Shown one piece after another: positions 1-10,062 of a stretch of DNA of 64,000 bases. A model generated the notes under the pieces. The model was not told the DNA's origin, searched no databases, and saw only the letters and a list, made by a program, of their open reading frames with translations. The number at the start of each line of letters is the position of its first letter. Positions within the stretch are counted from its first letter, which is position 1. Made by a program: the position numbers and the translations under genes. Source of the stretch: Streptomyces griseoincarnatus (GTDB lineage Bacteria; Actinomycetota; Actinomycetes; Streptomycetales; Streptomycetaceae); contig BMTH01000010.1 in the NCBI GenBank assembly GCA_014649575.1, positions 124,001-188,000 on the forward strand, read 5' to 3'.

Positions 1-309
1 CGGCGCGTTCATCACCACCACCGGCCGGCCCACCGCCGCCTGCTCCGCCAGCGCCTGCGCCACCTCGTACATCACCGGCGCCGGCCAGCGGCCGTTGCGC
101 TGCAGATGCTCCTGCGTCAGCCCGTGCACCTCGGTCGCCGCGGCCGGCACCGGCACGCCCGGATTCACCAGCCAGCGGGTCACCCGCGGCCGGCCACCCG
201 GCGCGTCCTGGACGACGAGCGCGGCCGACACGATCCGGTCGGTCTCGACGTCCACACCCGTGGTCTCCGTGTCGAAGGCGGCCAGCGGCCCCTCGTACCA
301 GCACGTCAT
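1..309 (-). CDS. DnaQ-like 3'-5' exonuclease, N-terminal part (cut by window edge)
   Basis: The reverse strand reads an open frame of 103 codons from the ATG at 309 to the window edge, so only the N-terminus is present. Its start carries the DEDD exonuclease ExoI motif AAFDTETTGVD at residues 10-20, with the metal-binding Asp and Glu. It is followed by a strand ending in an Asn-Pro turn and by the typical TEVHGLT segment near residue 65. Members of this family remove 3'-terminal nucleotides, either as the epsilon proofreading subunit or as stand-alone exonucleases; which of these applies cannot be told from the fragment. A GAGGGG ribosome site lies about 9 bases upstream of the ATG. An in-frame GTG at 330 is a weaker alternative start. 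The gene diverges from the DUF4365 gene. Confidence 0.8.
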   Translation of the reverse strand, partial: MTCWYEGPLAAFDTETTGVDVETDRIVSAALVVQDAPGGRPRVTRWLVNPGVPVPAAATEVHGLTQEHLQRNGRWPAPVMYEVAQALAEQAAVGRPVVVMNAP

Positions 310-477
310 ACCCACCAACCCCTCGCTCACCACCAGCAGTTGACGTTCCGTCCACTGCACGCAGCGGTGATACCCGCCCTGTTTGCGCACTACGCGGGGA
401 GGAGACAACAGGAGTACGGGTCTTGGCAGTTCAGCGACCCGCGCATGGGATTCGACTGTTCTGGAAGGCTGTTGGTC

Positions 478-1044
478 ATGGCCATCGCGCAGCCCGAACG
501 GGGCGGGCTGCTGCCGGAGCGCACACCGGCCGCTCGCGGCACCCTCGCCACCACCGCCTGCATGGAGACCCTGCAGGTCGGCTACCTCCACGCCGTCGCC
601 GCGGCGGCGGGCTGCTCGCTGTCCCAGCCCTTCCCGGACAACGGCATCGACTGGCACGTCAGCCACAGCGCGCCCGGACACCTCGTCGACGACGAGGTCA
701 CCGTCAAGGTGCAGCTCAAGGCCACGTCACAGATCGCCCCGCACCCCCGGGGGCGCTCCTTCTCCTTCACCCTGGACAACGCCCACCTGGAGAAGCTCGC
801 CCGCACCCCGGTCTCCGTGCACAAGATCCTGGTCGTGATGATCCTGCCCCGCTCCCAGGACGACTGGCTGCGCGCCGGACACGACCGGCTCGACCTGCGC
901 CACTGCTGCTACTGGGTCAACCTCGCCGGACACCCCGTCACCGGCCGCCGCCGCACCACCGTACGGATCCCCACCTCACGCATCTTCGACGACCGGGCGC
1001 TGTGCGAGATCATGACGCGGGTCGGCAGGGGAGGCAGACCGTGA
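478..1044 (+). CDS. DUF4365 protein, predicted PD-(D/E)XK nuclease fold
   Basis: A 188-residue protein. The ATG at 478 is chosen because GGAAGG sits 9 bases upstream; longer in-frame starts reach into the divergent exonuclease gene. The sequence has the DUF4365 layout: an N-terminal helix with E-x-LQVGYL, then GIDWHVS, then a strand VTVKVQLKAT. The Asp of GID and the Q-x-K of VQLK correspond to the D...(E/Q)xK catalytic core of restriction-endonuclease-like folds. The family is known mainly from predictions, often beside restriction or defence genes, and its substrate is unknown. The stop overlaps the start of the next gene in GTGA, so the two are probably translationally coupled. The function is inferred from motifs only. 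Confidence 0.75.
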   Translation: MAIAQPERGGLLPERTPAARGTLATTACMETLQVGYLHAVAAAAGCSLSQPFPDNGIDWHVSHSAPGHLVDDEVTVKVQLKATSQIAPHPRGRSFSFTLDNAHLEKLARTPVSVHKILVVMILPRSQDDWLRAGHDRLDLRHCCYWVNLAGHPVTGRRRTTVRIPTSRIFDDRALCEIMTRVGRGGRP

Positions 1045-2264
1045 CCCACCGCCCCACCGGGGAGCCCGCCCGGCCCGTACGCCCGCACCCCGCCGACCCC
1101 TTCACCGACATGCGGCAGCCCGAGGTGCCCGGCGCCGACCCCGCCGTGCTCACCGCCCTGCTGCGCCGGCACGGCTGGCAGCGGCGCGGCGGCGCCCCTG
1201 GACGCTTCGGCCGCTGGGCCCCGCCCGGCCCGGGCACCGGCACCAGCCTGCTCGTCCCGGTCGGCCGGACCTTCCCGGACAGCGAGGACCTGCTCGCCGA
1301 GGCCCTGGACGCGCTGTCCCGCAGCGGCACGCCCTCCGCCCGCGAGATCCTGCTCGCCCTCGCCGTGCCCAGCGACGAGATCCGCTGGACCCGCGACCTG
1401 CCCGCCGGGCCCGGCGGCGCCGTCCCCTGGACCGCGGAGGAACAGCTGAGAACCGCCGCCCGCCGCACCCTCCTCGCCGCCGCGCTCGCCACCCGCGCCC
1501 GCGCCGGCTACCACGGCGCCCGCCACCGCCGTCCGGCCGCCGCCGCGCTGGACGGCGTGCTGGTGGGGCCCGCGCCGGACGGCCGGGGCCTCACCGCCTT
1601 CGTGCCCGCCGCCACCGGCCGCCCGCTCGCCGTGTGCCTGTTCCACGCCCTGCACGCCGCCCGCGAGGCCGTCGACCACAGTCGGGCCACCGGCTCCATG
1701 GACGCCTTCGCCACCGCCGTCGGCGCGGGCGTCAGCCACGAGCTCACCGAGGCTCTCGTCGCCCTGGTGCGGGGGGCCGAGGGCGCCCGCGTCGGCGTGG
1801 ACTGGGCGCCGGCGGCCGGGGTGCCCGACGGGTGCGCGGCCACGGGGCCCCTGGAGTTCTCGCCCGGCGACCTGCCGGTGCTCCTCGAGGCCGGACGCCT
1901 CTACCGGCGCGCGGAGCCCTCCGTCACCGTCACGGTCACCGGGGCGGTCGTGCGGATGTACCGGGCACAGGCCGGGGGCGACGGCCTGGTGCGGCTGCGC
2001 GTGCTCGCGGGCGCCGACGCAGGGCACCTCCGGGTCACGCTCGGCGAGGAGGACTACCGGATCGCCGGTCACGCCCACCTCATGGGACTGCCGGTGCGGA
2101 TGCGCGGGCGGCTGGCCGGACGCAGCGGGTTCCGTCGTCTCACCGAGGTCCGCGAGGTCGCGCCGGTCCAGGTCGACGAGGCCGAACGCGACCGGCTGCT
2201 CAAGGTGCTCCAGGAGAGCGCGGACGACTTCGGCGAGGCCTTCGGCCCGGCCCGCGACGGCTGA
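1041..2264 (+). CDS. Uncharacterised actinobacterial protein, partner of DUF4365
   Basis: A 407-residue protein starting at a GTG that overlaps the upstream stop by four bases, with GGGGAGG just upstream. I do not recognise a named family. The N-terminal half (about residues 45-130) has segments such as FGRWAPPG, LLVPVGRTFPD and PSDEIRWTRD. The middle (about 135-220) is helical and contains GYHGARHRR and ALHAAREAVDHSRATG. The last 100 residues (VTVTVTGAVVRMYR through IAGHAHLMGLPVRMRGRL) are strand-rich and resemble an OB-like beta barrel, which is an inference from the alternating pattern. No signal peptide, membrane span or P-loop is visible. The tight coupling suggests the two proteins act together. 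Confidence 0.7.
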   Translation: MTHRPTGEPARPVRPHPADPFTDMRQPEVPGADPAVLTALLRRHGWQRRGGAPGRFGRWAPPGPGTGTSLLVPVGRTFPDSEDLLAEALDALSRSGTPSAREILLALAVPSDEIRWTRDLPAGPGGAVPWTAEEQLRTAARRTLLAAALATRARAGYHGARHRRPAAAALDGVLVGPAPDGRGLTAFVPAATGRPLAVCLFHALHAAREAVDHSRATGSMDAFATAVGAGVSHELTEALVALVRGAEGARVGVDWAPAAGVPDGCAATGPLEFSPGDLPVLLEAGRLYRRAEPSVTVTVTGAVVRMYRAQAGGDGLVRLRVLAGADAGHLRVTLGEEDYRIAGHAHLMGLPVRMRGRLAGRSGFRRLTEVREVAPVQVDEAERDRLLKVLQESADDFGEAFGPARDG

Positions 2265-2290
2265 TTTCGCCTGCACCGGTCCCGGGTCGG

Positions 2291-2296
2291 TACGAT
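2291..2296 (+). promoter_or_regulatory. Possible thrS promoter -10 (TACGAT)
   Basis: TACGAT fits the Streptomyces TAnnnT -10 pattern and lies 61 bases before the thrS GTG. No convincing -35 is seen. No T-box sequence (AGGGUGGNACCGCG-like) is visible in the short leader. Confidence 0.3.
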
Positions 2297-2357
2297 CGCA
2301 CCCATGCGTGCGCTCCGGTATGGCGCCGCGACCACAGCCTTCAGTCAGGAGAGACCG

Positions 2358-4334
<1,977 letters not shown>

Positions 4335-4343
4335 CCCGTGCAC

Positions 4344-4379
4344 GCGAAAGCCCCCGGGAGCGGTCCCGGGGGCTTTCGC
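4344..4379 (+). terminator. thrS intrinsic terminator
   Basis: A perfect 16-bp inverted repeat (4344-4359 with 4364-4379) with a 4-base loop begins 9 bases after the thrS stop. No U-tract follows, which is common in Streptomyces. Confidence 0.85.
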
Positions 4380-4400
4380 CGCGGTCCCGCGGTCACGCCA

Positions 4401-4406
4401 TATGCT
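4401..4406 (+). promoter_or_regulatory. -10 element of a leaderless promoter for the HIT gene
   Basis: TATGCT matches TAnnnT and ends 6 bases before the ATG at 4413. No Shine-Dalgarno lies between, so transcription probably starts at the A of the start codon. Confidence 0.55.
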
Positions 4407-4412
4407 GCACGC

Positions 4413-4961
4413 ATGACGAGTGAGCCGGAGCAGCAGTTGGGAGTGGGGACGCAGGACGCGTTCCAGCGTCTGTGGACGCCCCACCGGATGGCCTACATCC
4501 AGGGCGAGAACAAGCCGAGCGGCCCCGGCGCCGGTGACGGCTGCCCCTTCTGTTCCCTCCCGGACCGGTCCGACGAGGACGGGCTGATCCTGCGCCGCGG
4601 CCAACTGGTGTACGCGGTGCTCAACCTGTACCCGTACACCGGCGGCCATCTGATGACCGTGCCGTACCGGCACGTGGCCGACTACACCGAGCTCACGGCC
4701 GAGGAGACGGCGGAGCTCGCCGCGCTCACCCAGCAGGCGATGGCGGCGCTGCGTACGGCGTCGGGCGCGCACGGCTTCAACATCGGCATGAACCAGGGCA
4801 CGGTCGCGGGCGCGGGCATCGCCGCCCACCTGCACCAGCACGTCGTCCCGCGCTGGGGCGGCGACACCAACTTCATGCCGGTCATCGGCCACACCAAGGT
4901 GCTGCCTCAGCTGCTGGCCGACACCCGCAAGATGCTCGCGGAGGCCTGGCCCGCGGCCTGA
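4413..4961 (+). CDS. HIT-family nucleotide hydrolase/phosphorylase (Ap4A-type)
   Basis: A 182-residue histidine-triad protein. The active-site triad HLHQHVV occupies residues 139-145, and an upstream CPFC pair (44-47) is typical of zinc-containing HIT proteins. The closest characterised relative in an equivalent position is mycobacterial Rv2613c, a diadenosine tetraphosphate phosphorylase located between thrS and pgsA; the same role is inferred here. The ATG at 4413 is chosen because the longer frame runs back through the thrS terminator hairpin. A -10 element 6 bases upstream and the lack of a ribosome site suggest a leaderless mRNA. In mycobacteria pgsA follows directly, but here two minus-strand genes intervene. 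Confidence 0.9.
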   Translation: MTSEPEQQLGVGTQDAFQRLWTPHRMAYIQGENKPSGPGAGDGCPFCSLPDRSDEDGLILRRGQLVYAVLNLYPYTGGHLMTVPYRHVADYTELTAEETAELAALTQQAMAALRTASGAHGFNIGMNQGTVAGAGIAAHLHQHVVPRWGGDTNFMPVIGHTKVLPQLLADTRKMLAEAWPAA

Positions 4962-4975
4962 GCCTCACCGGGGGA

Positions 4976-5003
4976 GGCGGGGTCCGCGGTCGCGCACCCC
5001 GCC
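4976..5003. terminator. Bidirectional terminator between convergent genes
   Basis: GGCGGGGT (4976-4983) pairs with ACCCCGCC (4996-5003) around a 12-base loop. It lies between the stops of the HIT gene and the minus-strand membrane protein. Confidence 0.6.
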
Positions 5004-5009
5004 CGCCGT

Positions 5010-6665
5010 CTACGCGTCGTACAGGTCGGCCTTGCTCGGCGTCGCCTCCTGCACCGCCGTGGACAGGGACGACGAGCGGGAACCGAACTTCGTGGTGTCC
5101 ACGCCGTTCTCCTCCAGCACCTTGATCGCCGCCGAGTGGACGACGCGCAGCACCGGTGTCGCCGCCCGCAGCGCGTCGTCGGCCATGAAGCGGTGGCGCC
5201 ACGGCTTGTCCGCCCAGGCGTGCCGCAGCCCGAACGGCTCGGGCAGGGTCAGCTTGCCCCCGAGCCAGTACAGCAGCGGCGGGTACGTGGTCAGCGGTGC
5301 GCGGGCGGCCAGCCGTACCACCTCGTCCGAGTCGACCAGCGGGAGCTTGACCTTCCGGGTCTCCCAGAACTTGACCGACTTCTGGACCTCCTTCTCCTTC
5401 GCCGCCGGCTTGGTGGTGAAGAGGGAGTGCACCGGACCCAGGGCGTGCCCGGTGACCTCGATGCGCAGTGTCTCGTGCAGCACGGTCACGGTGATCAGCA
5501 TCGTGATCACCAGCTGGCCGTCCCACAGGGTCCACTGCACGCCCAGGTAGTGCCGGTCGCCCGCGCCGAACTGCTGCTTGTTGCAGATCTCCTGCACGGC
5601 GTGCTGCTTCACCTGGTACGCCTCGACGTCCGTGCCCTCGGGCCGGGTGACTGCCGTGGCGTTCTCCCCGATGGGGGTGACGATCCAGTGGCGTATCGAC
5701 GGCTTGGGGAAGCCGCCCGTGTTCAGCGGGCCGCGCTCCAGCATGCGCAGCCGGTCGTGGATGGCCTTGATGACGTCCCAGCTGCGGAACGGGTGGATCT
5801 CGCGGTCGGGGTCGGCCGGCGCCAGGTCCTCGGCGAGCTGCCAGCTGCCCCAGCGGGTTCCCATCCCGAGTATGCCCTTGGGACCGGCGTAGAAGACGGA
5901 GTTGGACTGCTGCTCGGCGCTCAGCCGGGCGAGCGACTGGCGCAGCTGCTCGGCCGCCGTCTCGCCGGGGCTGCTCGGCACCGCCTCGGGCACCTTGGCG
6001 CCGATGCTGCTGCCCGACAGCAGGCTGTCCCAGCGTTCCCGCAGGTCACGGGCGGTGCGCTCGCAGATCTGCTTGGCCCAGAACCAGCCCAGCACCGGGG
6101 CCACGACCGACGCGCGCGCGTACCAGGCCCAGAACCCGGTGAACGGCATGCGCAGCAGGAACAGCACGGCCAGGGCGCCGACGCCGACCAGCAGGGCGGT
6201 GGCGAGCGCGCCGGCCCGCTTGTCGTCGCGCTTCGCCATCGTCGTGCGGATCTGGAACACCAGCAGCCACACGAGCAGGCCGGGCAGGAACAGCAGCCCG
6301 CACAGCACCATCACCGCGGTCAGCCAGTTGTCGCGCTCGCGGCGGATGCGGTGGGCCGCCAGCGCGTGCTCCACCACGACCTGGGGCTGGGTGCCGAAGG
6401 ACTGGATGAGCGGGGCGCGGCCGGAGCCCAGCATCCGGTCGATGACGGCCCGGGAGAACGCCTCGCCCAGATTGGGCCGGAACAGCTTGATCCGCGGCTT
6501 GCCGACCTCCGACTTGTGCCACTCGCTGTTGGCCTTGAGTATCTCGTCGGCCTCGTTGTCCCGGTAGGCCGCCGAGGCCAGCGCGAACGTGGGTGTCTGG
6601 CCCTCGTCGCCCGTGCGCGGCACCTGCGGACCGAAAAAATCCGCGTAACCGCTCTCAACGGTCAT
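5010..6665 (-). CDS. Uncharacterised multi-span membrane protein
   Basis: A 551-residue protein of unknown function. It has a soluble N-terminal region (1-110) and three probable membrane spans at about 115-138 (LTAVMVLCGLLFLPGLLVWLLVF), 152-172 and 176-197. A large C-terminal cytoplasmic region of about 350 residues follows, without a recognised domain. The ATG at 6665 is preferred over an upstream ATG at 6725, because a GGGGGCGGGA purine run precedes it and the extra 20 residues are basic and unpatterned. The first codons include AT-rich GAT TTT TTC, which is unusual here and often favours initiation. Its neighbours are convergent (HIT) and same-strand (EF-G2), with a terminator between it and EF-G2, so it is probably its own unit. 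Confidence 0.75.
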   Translation of the reverse strand: MTVESGYADFFGPQVPRTGDEGQTPTFALASAAYRDNEADEILKANSEWHKSEVGKPRIKLFRPNLGEAFSRAVIDRMLGSGRAPLIQSFGTQPQVVVEHALAAHRIRRERDNWLTAVMVLCGLLFLPGLLVWLLVFQIRTTMAKRDDKRAGALATALLVGVGALAVLFLLRMPFTGFWAWYARASVVAPVLGWFWAKQICERTARDLRERWDSLLSGSSIGAKVPEAVPSSPGETAAEQLRQSLARLSAEQQSNSVFYAGPKGILGMGTRWGSWQLAEDLAPADPDREIHPFRSWDVIKAIHDRLRMLERGPLNTGGFPKPSIRHWIVTPIGENATAVTRPEGTDVEAYQVKQHAVQEICNKQQFGAGDRHYLGVQWTLWDGQLVITMLITVTVLHETLRIEVTGHALGPVHSLFTTKPAAKEKEVQKSVKFWETRKVKLPLVDSDEVVRLAARAPLTTYPPLLYWLGGKLTLPEPFGLRHAWADKPWRHRFMADDALRAATPVLRVVHSAAIKVLEENGVDTTKFGSRSSSLSTAVQEATPSKADLYDA

Positions 6666-6845
6666 TCCCGCCCCCGATCGCCGCGACTGTCGTCTTGCGG
6701 CCTTCCCGACTTCCGTGCTGCGCACACCTGTTGATCAGGTGTTCAGCGTATAGGCAGCCACCGCCGTCCGCCGGGGGTCGTTCCAAGCCGTTCTCAGGTA
6801 CGGGGAAGGTGTCGCGGAGTGAAGCGGAAGCGCGACCGCGCACAC

Positions 6846-6876
6846 GGGCGCCCGCCGGAGCGACCGGCGGGCGCCC
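6846..6876 (-). terminator. Terminator of the EF-G-like gene
   Basis: A perfect 13-bp inverted repeat (6846-6858 with 6864-6876) with a 5-base loop lies 7 bases downstream of the minus-strand stop at 6883. Confidence 0.8.
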
Positions 6877-6882
6877 AGCGCG

Positions 6883-9081
6883 TCAGGAGGCCGCGTGCGC
6901 CTCCCCCTTGACCCGTTCCGCGACCTGCGGCGGCATCGGTTCGTGGCGGACGTAGCGGCGGCTGAAGCGTGCGGTGCCGTGCGACAGCGACCGCAGGTCG
7001 ACGGCGTACCGGCCGATCTCGATCTCCGGCACCTCCGCCCGGATCAGCGTGCGCCCGCCGGGCGACTGCTCGGTGCCCAGGACCCGGCCGCGGCGTCCGG
7101 ACAGATCGCTCATCACGGCGCCCACGTAGTCGTCGCCGACCAGCACGGACACCTCGGCCACCGGCTCCAGCAGATGGATCTTCGCCTCCGCGGCGGCCTC
7201 CCGCAGCGCCAGCGCGCCCGCCGTCTGGAACGCCGCGTCGGAGGAGTCCACCGAGTGGGCCTTGCCGTCCAGCAGCGTCACCCGCACGTCGACGAGCGGA
7301 TGCCCCGCCGCAACTCCCTTCCGCGCCTGCGCCCTTACGCCCTTCTCCACCGACGGGACGAACTGCCGCGGCACGGCGCCGCCGACGACCTTGTCCACGA
7401 ACTCGACGCCCGAGCCGTTCGGCAGCGGCTCCACCGCGATCTCGCAGATGGCGAACTGCCCGTGTCCGCCCGACTGCTTGACGTGCCGGCCGCGTCCCGA
7501 CGCCCTGCCGCCGAACGTCTCCCGCAGCGGCACCCGGTGCGGCACCACGTCGACCTGTACGCCGTAGCGGCTGCGCAGCCGCTCCAGCGCCACGTCCGCG
7601 TGCGCCTCGCCGAGACACCACAGCACCACCTGGTGGGTGTCCTGGTTCTGCTCGAGCCGCATCGTCGGGTCCTCGGCCACCAGTCGCGAGAGCCCCTGGG
7701 ACAGCTTGTCCTCGTCGGCCTTGCTGTGCGCCTCGATGGCCAGCGGCAGCAGCGGGTCGGGCATCTCCCACGGTTCCATGACGAGCGGGTCGTCCTTCGC
7801 GGACAGGGTGTCCCCGGTCTCCGCGCGGGACAGCTTCGCCACGCACGCCAGGTCGCCCGCGATGACGTGCGACACGGGCCGCTGCACCTTGCCGAACGGC
7901 GTGGACAGCGCGCCGACCCGCTCGTCCACGTCGTGGTCCTCGTGGCCCCGGTCGGTCAGGCCGTGCCCGGAGACGTGCACGGTCTGGTCGGCGCGCAGCG
8001 TCCCGGAGAAGACCCTGACCAGCGACAGCCGGCCCACGTAGGGGTCGGACGACGTCTTCACGACCTCCGCGACCAGCGGGGCGTCCGGGTCGCACGGCTT
8101 CAGCTCGCGCGGCCTGCCGTCCAGCGTGGTCACCTGCGGGGTGCCGTGCTCCAGCGGGGTGGGGAAGCCGTTCGTGATCAGGTCGAGCAGTTCCACCGTG
8201 CCGAGTCCCTGGCGGGCGCCGGGGGCGGCGGGCGCGGCGGCCAGGACGGGGAAGAAGACGCCCCGCGCCACCGCGCGTTCCGCGTCGTCGATCAGCGTCT
8301 TGACGTCGACGTCCTCACCGCCGAGGTAGCGGTCCATGAGGGTCTCGTCCTCGCTCTCGGAGATGATCCCCTCGATCAGCCGGCCGCGCGCCTCCTCGAT
8401 CAGCGGCACCTGGTCCCCGACCGGCTCGTGCGCCACGCGCTCGCCGCCGGCGTAGTCGAACAGCTTGCGCGTCAGCAGCCCGATCAGCCCGGTCACCGGC
8501 GCGTGCCCGTCAGGACCCTCGGGGCCGCGCAACGGCAGATACAGCGGCAGGACCGCGTCCGGGTCGTCCCCGCCGAAGGTCTCCGCGCAGATCCGGTTCA
8601 TCTCCTCGAAGTCGGCGCGGGCCGCCTCCAGGTGCGTGACGACGATCGCGCGCGGCATGCCGACCGCCGCGCACTCCTCCCACACCATCCGGGTCGAGCC
8701 GTCCACGCCGTCCGCGGCCGAGACGACGAAAAGGGCCGCGTCCGCCGCTCGCAGACCGGCCCTGAGCTCCCCGACGAAGTCGGCGTAGCCGGGGGTGTCC
8801 AGAAGGTTGACCTTGATGCCGTTCCACTCCACCGGCACCAGGGAGAGCTGCACCGAACGCTGTTGCCGGTGCTCGATCTCGTCGTGGTCGGAGACGGTGC
8901 CGCCGTCCTCCACGCGGCCCGCCCGGTTCACCGCCCCCGCGGTCAGCGCGAGGGCCTCCACCAGCGTCGTCTTGCCCGATCCGGAGTGGCCGACCAGCAC
9001 CACGTTCCGTACGGACGTGGGACGGTCGGCCGCCTGTGCCCTGCCGGCGGCTCCGGGGTGTGTGTGCGCCTTGTCGCCCAT
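6883..9081 (-). CDS. Elongation factor G-like GTPase (EF-G2 type)
   Basis: A 732-residue paralogue of EF-G. The G1 P-loop GHSGSGKTT is at residues 31-39 and G3 DTPGYADF at 95-102. Domains II, III, IV and V follow, including FQTAGALALREA and SDLSGRRGRVLG as in EF-G. It is not the canonical fusA. The switch I region (DEIEHRQQRSVQLSL) differs from the usual RGITI, and G4 reads THLE (149-152) rather than NKxD, so guanine specificity may be altered. Mycobacterial EF-G2 (FusA2) is reported not to support normal translocation; that this protein behaves likewise is inference. The ATG at 9081 has GGGAGG 7 bases upstream. It is transcribed alone and diverges from pgsA. Confidence 0.88.
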   Translation of the reverse strand: MGDKAHTHPGAAGRAQAADRPTSVRNVVLVGHSGSGKTTLVEALALTAGAVNRAGRVEDGGTVSDHDEIEHRQQRSVQLSLVPVEWNGIKVNLLDTPGYADFVGELRAGLRAADAALFVVSAADGVDGSTRMVWEECAAVGMPRAIVVTHLEAARADFEEMNRICAETFGGDDPDAVLPLYLPLRGPEGPDGHAPVTGLIGLLTRKLFDYAGGERVAHEPVGDQVPLIEEARGRLIEGIISESEDETLMDRYLGGEDVDVKTLIDDAERAVARGVFFPVLAAAPAAPGARQGLGTVELLDLITNGFPTPLEHGTPQVTTLDGRPRELKPCDPDAPLVAEVVKTSSDPYVGRLSLVRVFSGTLRADQTVHVSGHGLTDRGHEDHDVDERVGALSTPFGKVQRPVSHVIAGDLACVAKLSRAETGDTLSAKDDPLVMEPWEMPDPLLPLAIEAHSKADEDKLSQGLSRLVAEDPTMRLEQNQDTHQVVLWCLGEAHADVALERLRSRYGVQVDVVPHRVPLRETFGGRASGRGRHVKQSGGHGQFAICEIAVEPLPNGSGVEFVDKVVGGAVPRQFVPSVEKGVRAQARKGVAAGHPLVDVRVTLLDGKAHSVDSSDAAFQTAGALALREAAAEAKIHLLEPVAEVSVLVGDDYVGAVMSDLSGRRGRVLGTEQSPGGRTLIRAEVPEIEIGRYAVDLRSLSHGTARFSRRYVRHEPMPPQVAERVKGEAHAAS

Positions 9082-9393
9082 GATCCTGCCTCCCGTGCAC
9101 GGTGAGGTCACTGTGGGCGCGGACCCGTGGAAGCCTTCCCCGGACCCCGTCCGGGGGCATCGCCTGCGGTGCGGCTCCGGCGGCGCCCGCGGTCCTTCGA
9201 GCTTTCCACTCCCGTCACGGCGCGTCCATACGAGGGACGTGATCCCCGCCGCGGCCCCGGGCCCCGGCGACGCTCCGCGCGCCCCGTGCGCGGCGGTGCG
9301 GGTGCCCCGCAGCCACGCCCGCGCGCGGTGACTACGATGGGCCCGCCGGTGGCCAGCAGGGGCCACACGGCCACACCGACCGTCGGGAAGGCC
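9082..9393. other. Divergent intergenic region EF-G2 / pgsA
   Basis: A 312-base stretch without a gene. The only element I can propose is TACGAT at 9333-9338, a TAnnnT-type -10 that would start pgsA mRNA near 9345 and leave a leader of about 50 bases. No clear promoter is visible on the minus strand, and there is no repeat or riboswitch-like structure I can support. Confidence 0.4.
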
Positions 9394-10062
9394 ATGCTGA
9401 ACAAGTACGCGCGTGCATTTTTCACGCGTGTCCTCACACCGTTCGCCGCGTTTCTCATCCGGCGGGGGGTCAGCCCCGACACGGTCACGCTCATCGGCAC
9501 CGCGGGCGTGGTGGCCGGCGCGCTGGTGTTCTATCCGCGCGGCGAGTTCTTCTGGGGCACGGTTGTCATCACGCTGTTCGTGTTCTCCGACCTGGTCGAC
9601 GGCAACATGGCCCGCCAGCTGGGCCGTTCCAGCCGCTGGGGCGCCTTCCTCGACTCCACCCTGGACCGGGTCGCCGACGGCGCGGTCTTCGGCGGTTTCG
9701 CCCTCTGGTACGCGGGCTCCGGCGACGACAACGTGCTGTGCGCGGTGTCGATCTTCTGCCTCGCCAGCGGCCAGGTGGTGTCGTACACCAAGGCGCGCGG
9801 CGAGTCGATCGGGCTGCCGGTCGCCGTCAACGGACTGGTGGAGCGGGCCGAGCGGCTGGTGATCTCCCTTGTGGCCGCCGGACTCGCGGGCCTGCACGCG
9901 TTCGGGGTGCCCGGCATCCAGTACCTCCTGCCGATCGCCCTGTGGGCGGTCGCCGTCGGCAGCCTCGTCACGCTGATCCAGCGCGTGGTCACCGTGCGCC
10001 GCGAATCCGCCGAGGCGGAGGCCGCCGAGCAGCATGCGCAGGGGAGCGAGGCCGCCCAGTGA
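9394..10062 (+). CDS. pgsA: CDP-alcohol phosphatidyltransferase, phosphatidylinositol phosphate synthase
   Basis: A 222-residue integral membrane enzyme. The family signature D-x2-DG-x2-AR-x8-G-x3-D-x3-D is complete, with Asp66, Asp69, Asp87 and Asp91 (LVDGNMARQLGRSSRWGAF, then LDSTLD). About six hydrophobic segments fit the fold. In actinobacteria the enzyme in this gene context (before an acyltransferase and PimA) joins CDP-diacylglycerol with inositol-1-phosphate to make phosphatidylinositol phosphate, so that substrate is inferred from neighbours rather than sequence alone. The ATG at 9394 has GGGAAG close upstream; an open frame reaching back to 9127 has no family similarity. The stop overlaps the next start in GTGA. 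Confidence 0.92.
   Translation: MLNKYARAFFTRVLTPFAAFLIRRGVSPDTVTLIGTAGVVAGALVFYPRGEFFWGTVVITLFVFSDLVDGNMARQLGRSSRWGAFLDSTLDRVADGAVFGGFALWYAGSGDDNVLCAVSIFCLASGQVVSYTKARGESIGLPVAVNGLVERAERLVISLVAAGLAGLHAFGVPGIQYLLPIALWAVAVGSLVTLIQRVVTVRRESAEAEAAEQHAQGSEAAQ

Noticed and set aside
2265..2357. T-box riboswitch before thrS
   Set aside because: The leader is too short and has no conserved T-box sequence or specifier hairpin.
4338..4412. N-terminal extension of the HIT protein from a GTG at 4338
   Set aside because: It would translate the thrS terminator hairpin. The ATG at 4413 has a promoter element at leaderless spacing.
9127..9393. 89-residue extension of PgsA
   Set aside because: No similarity to the family, and it lies in the intergenic region upstream of the candidate promoter.
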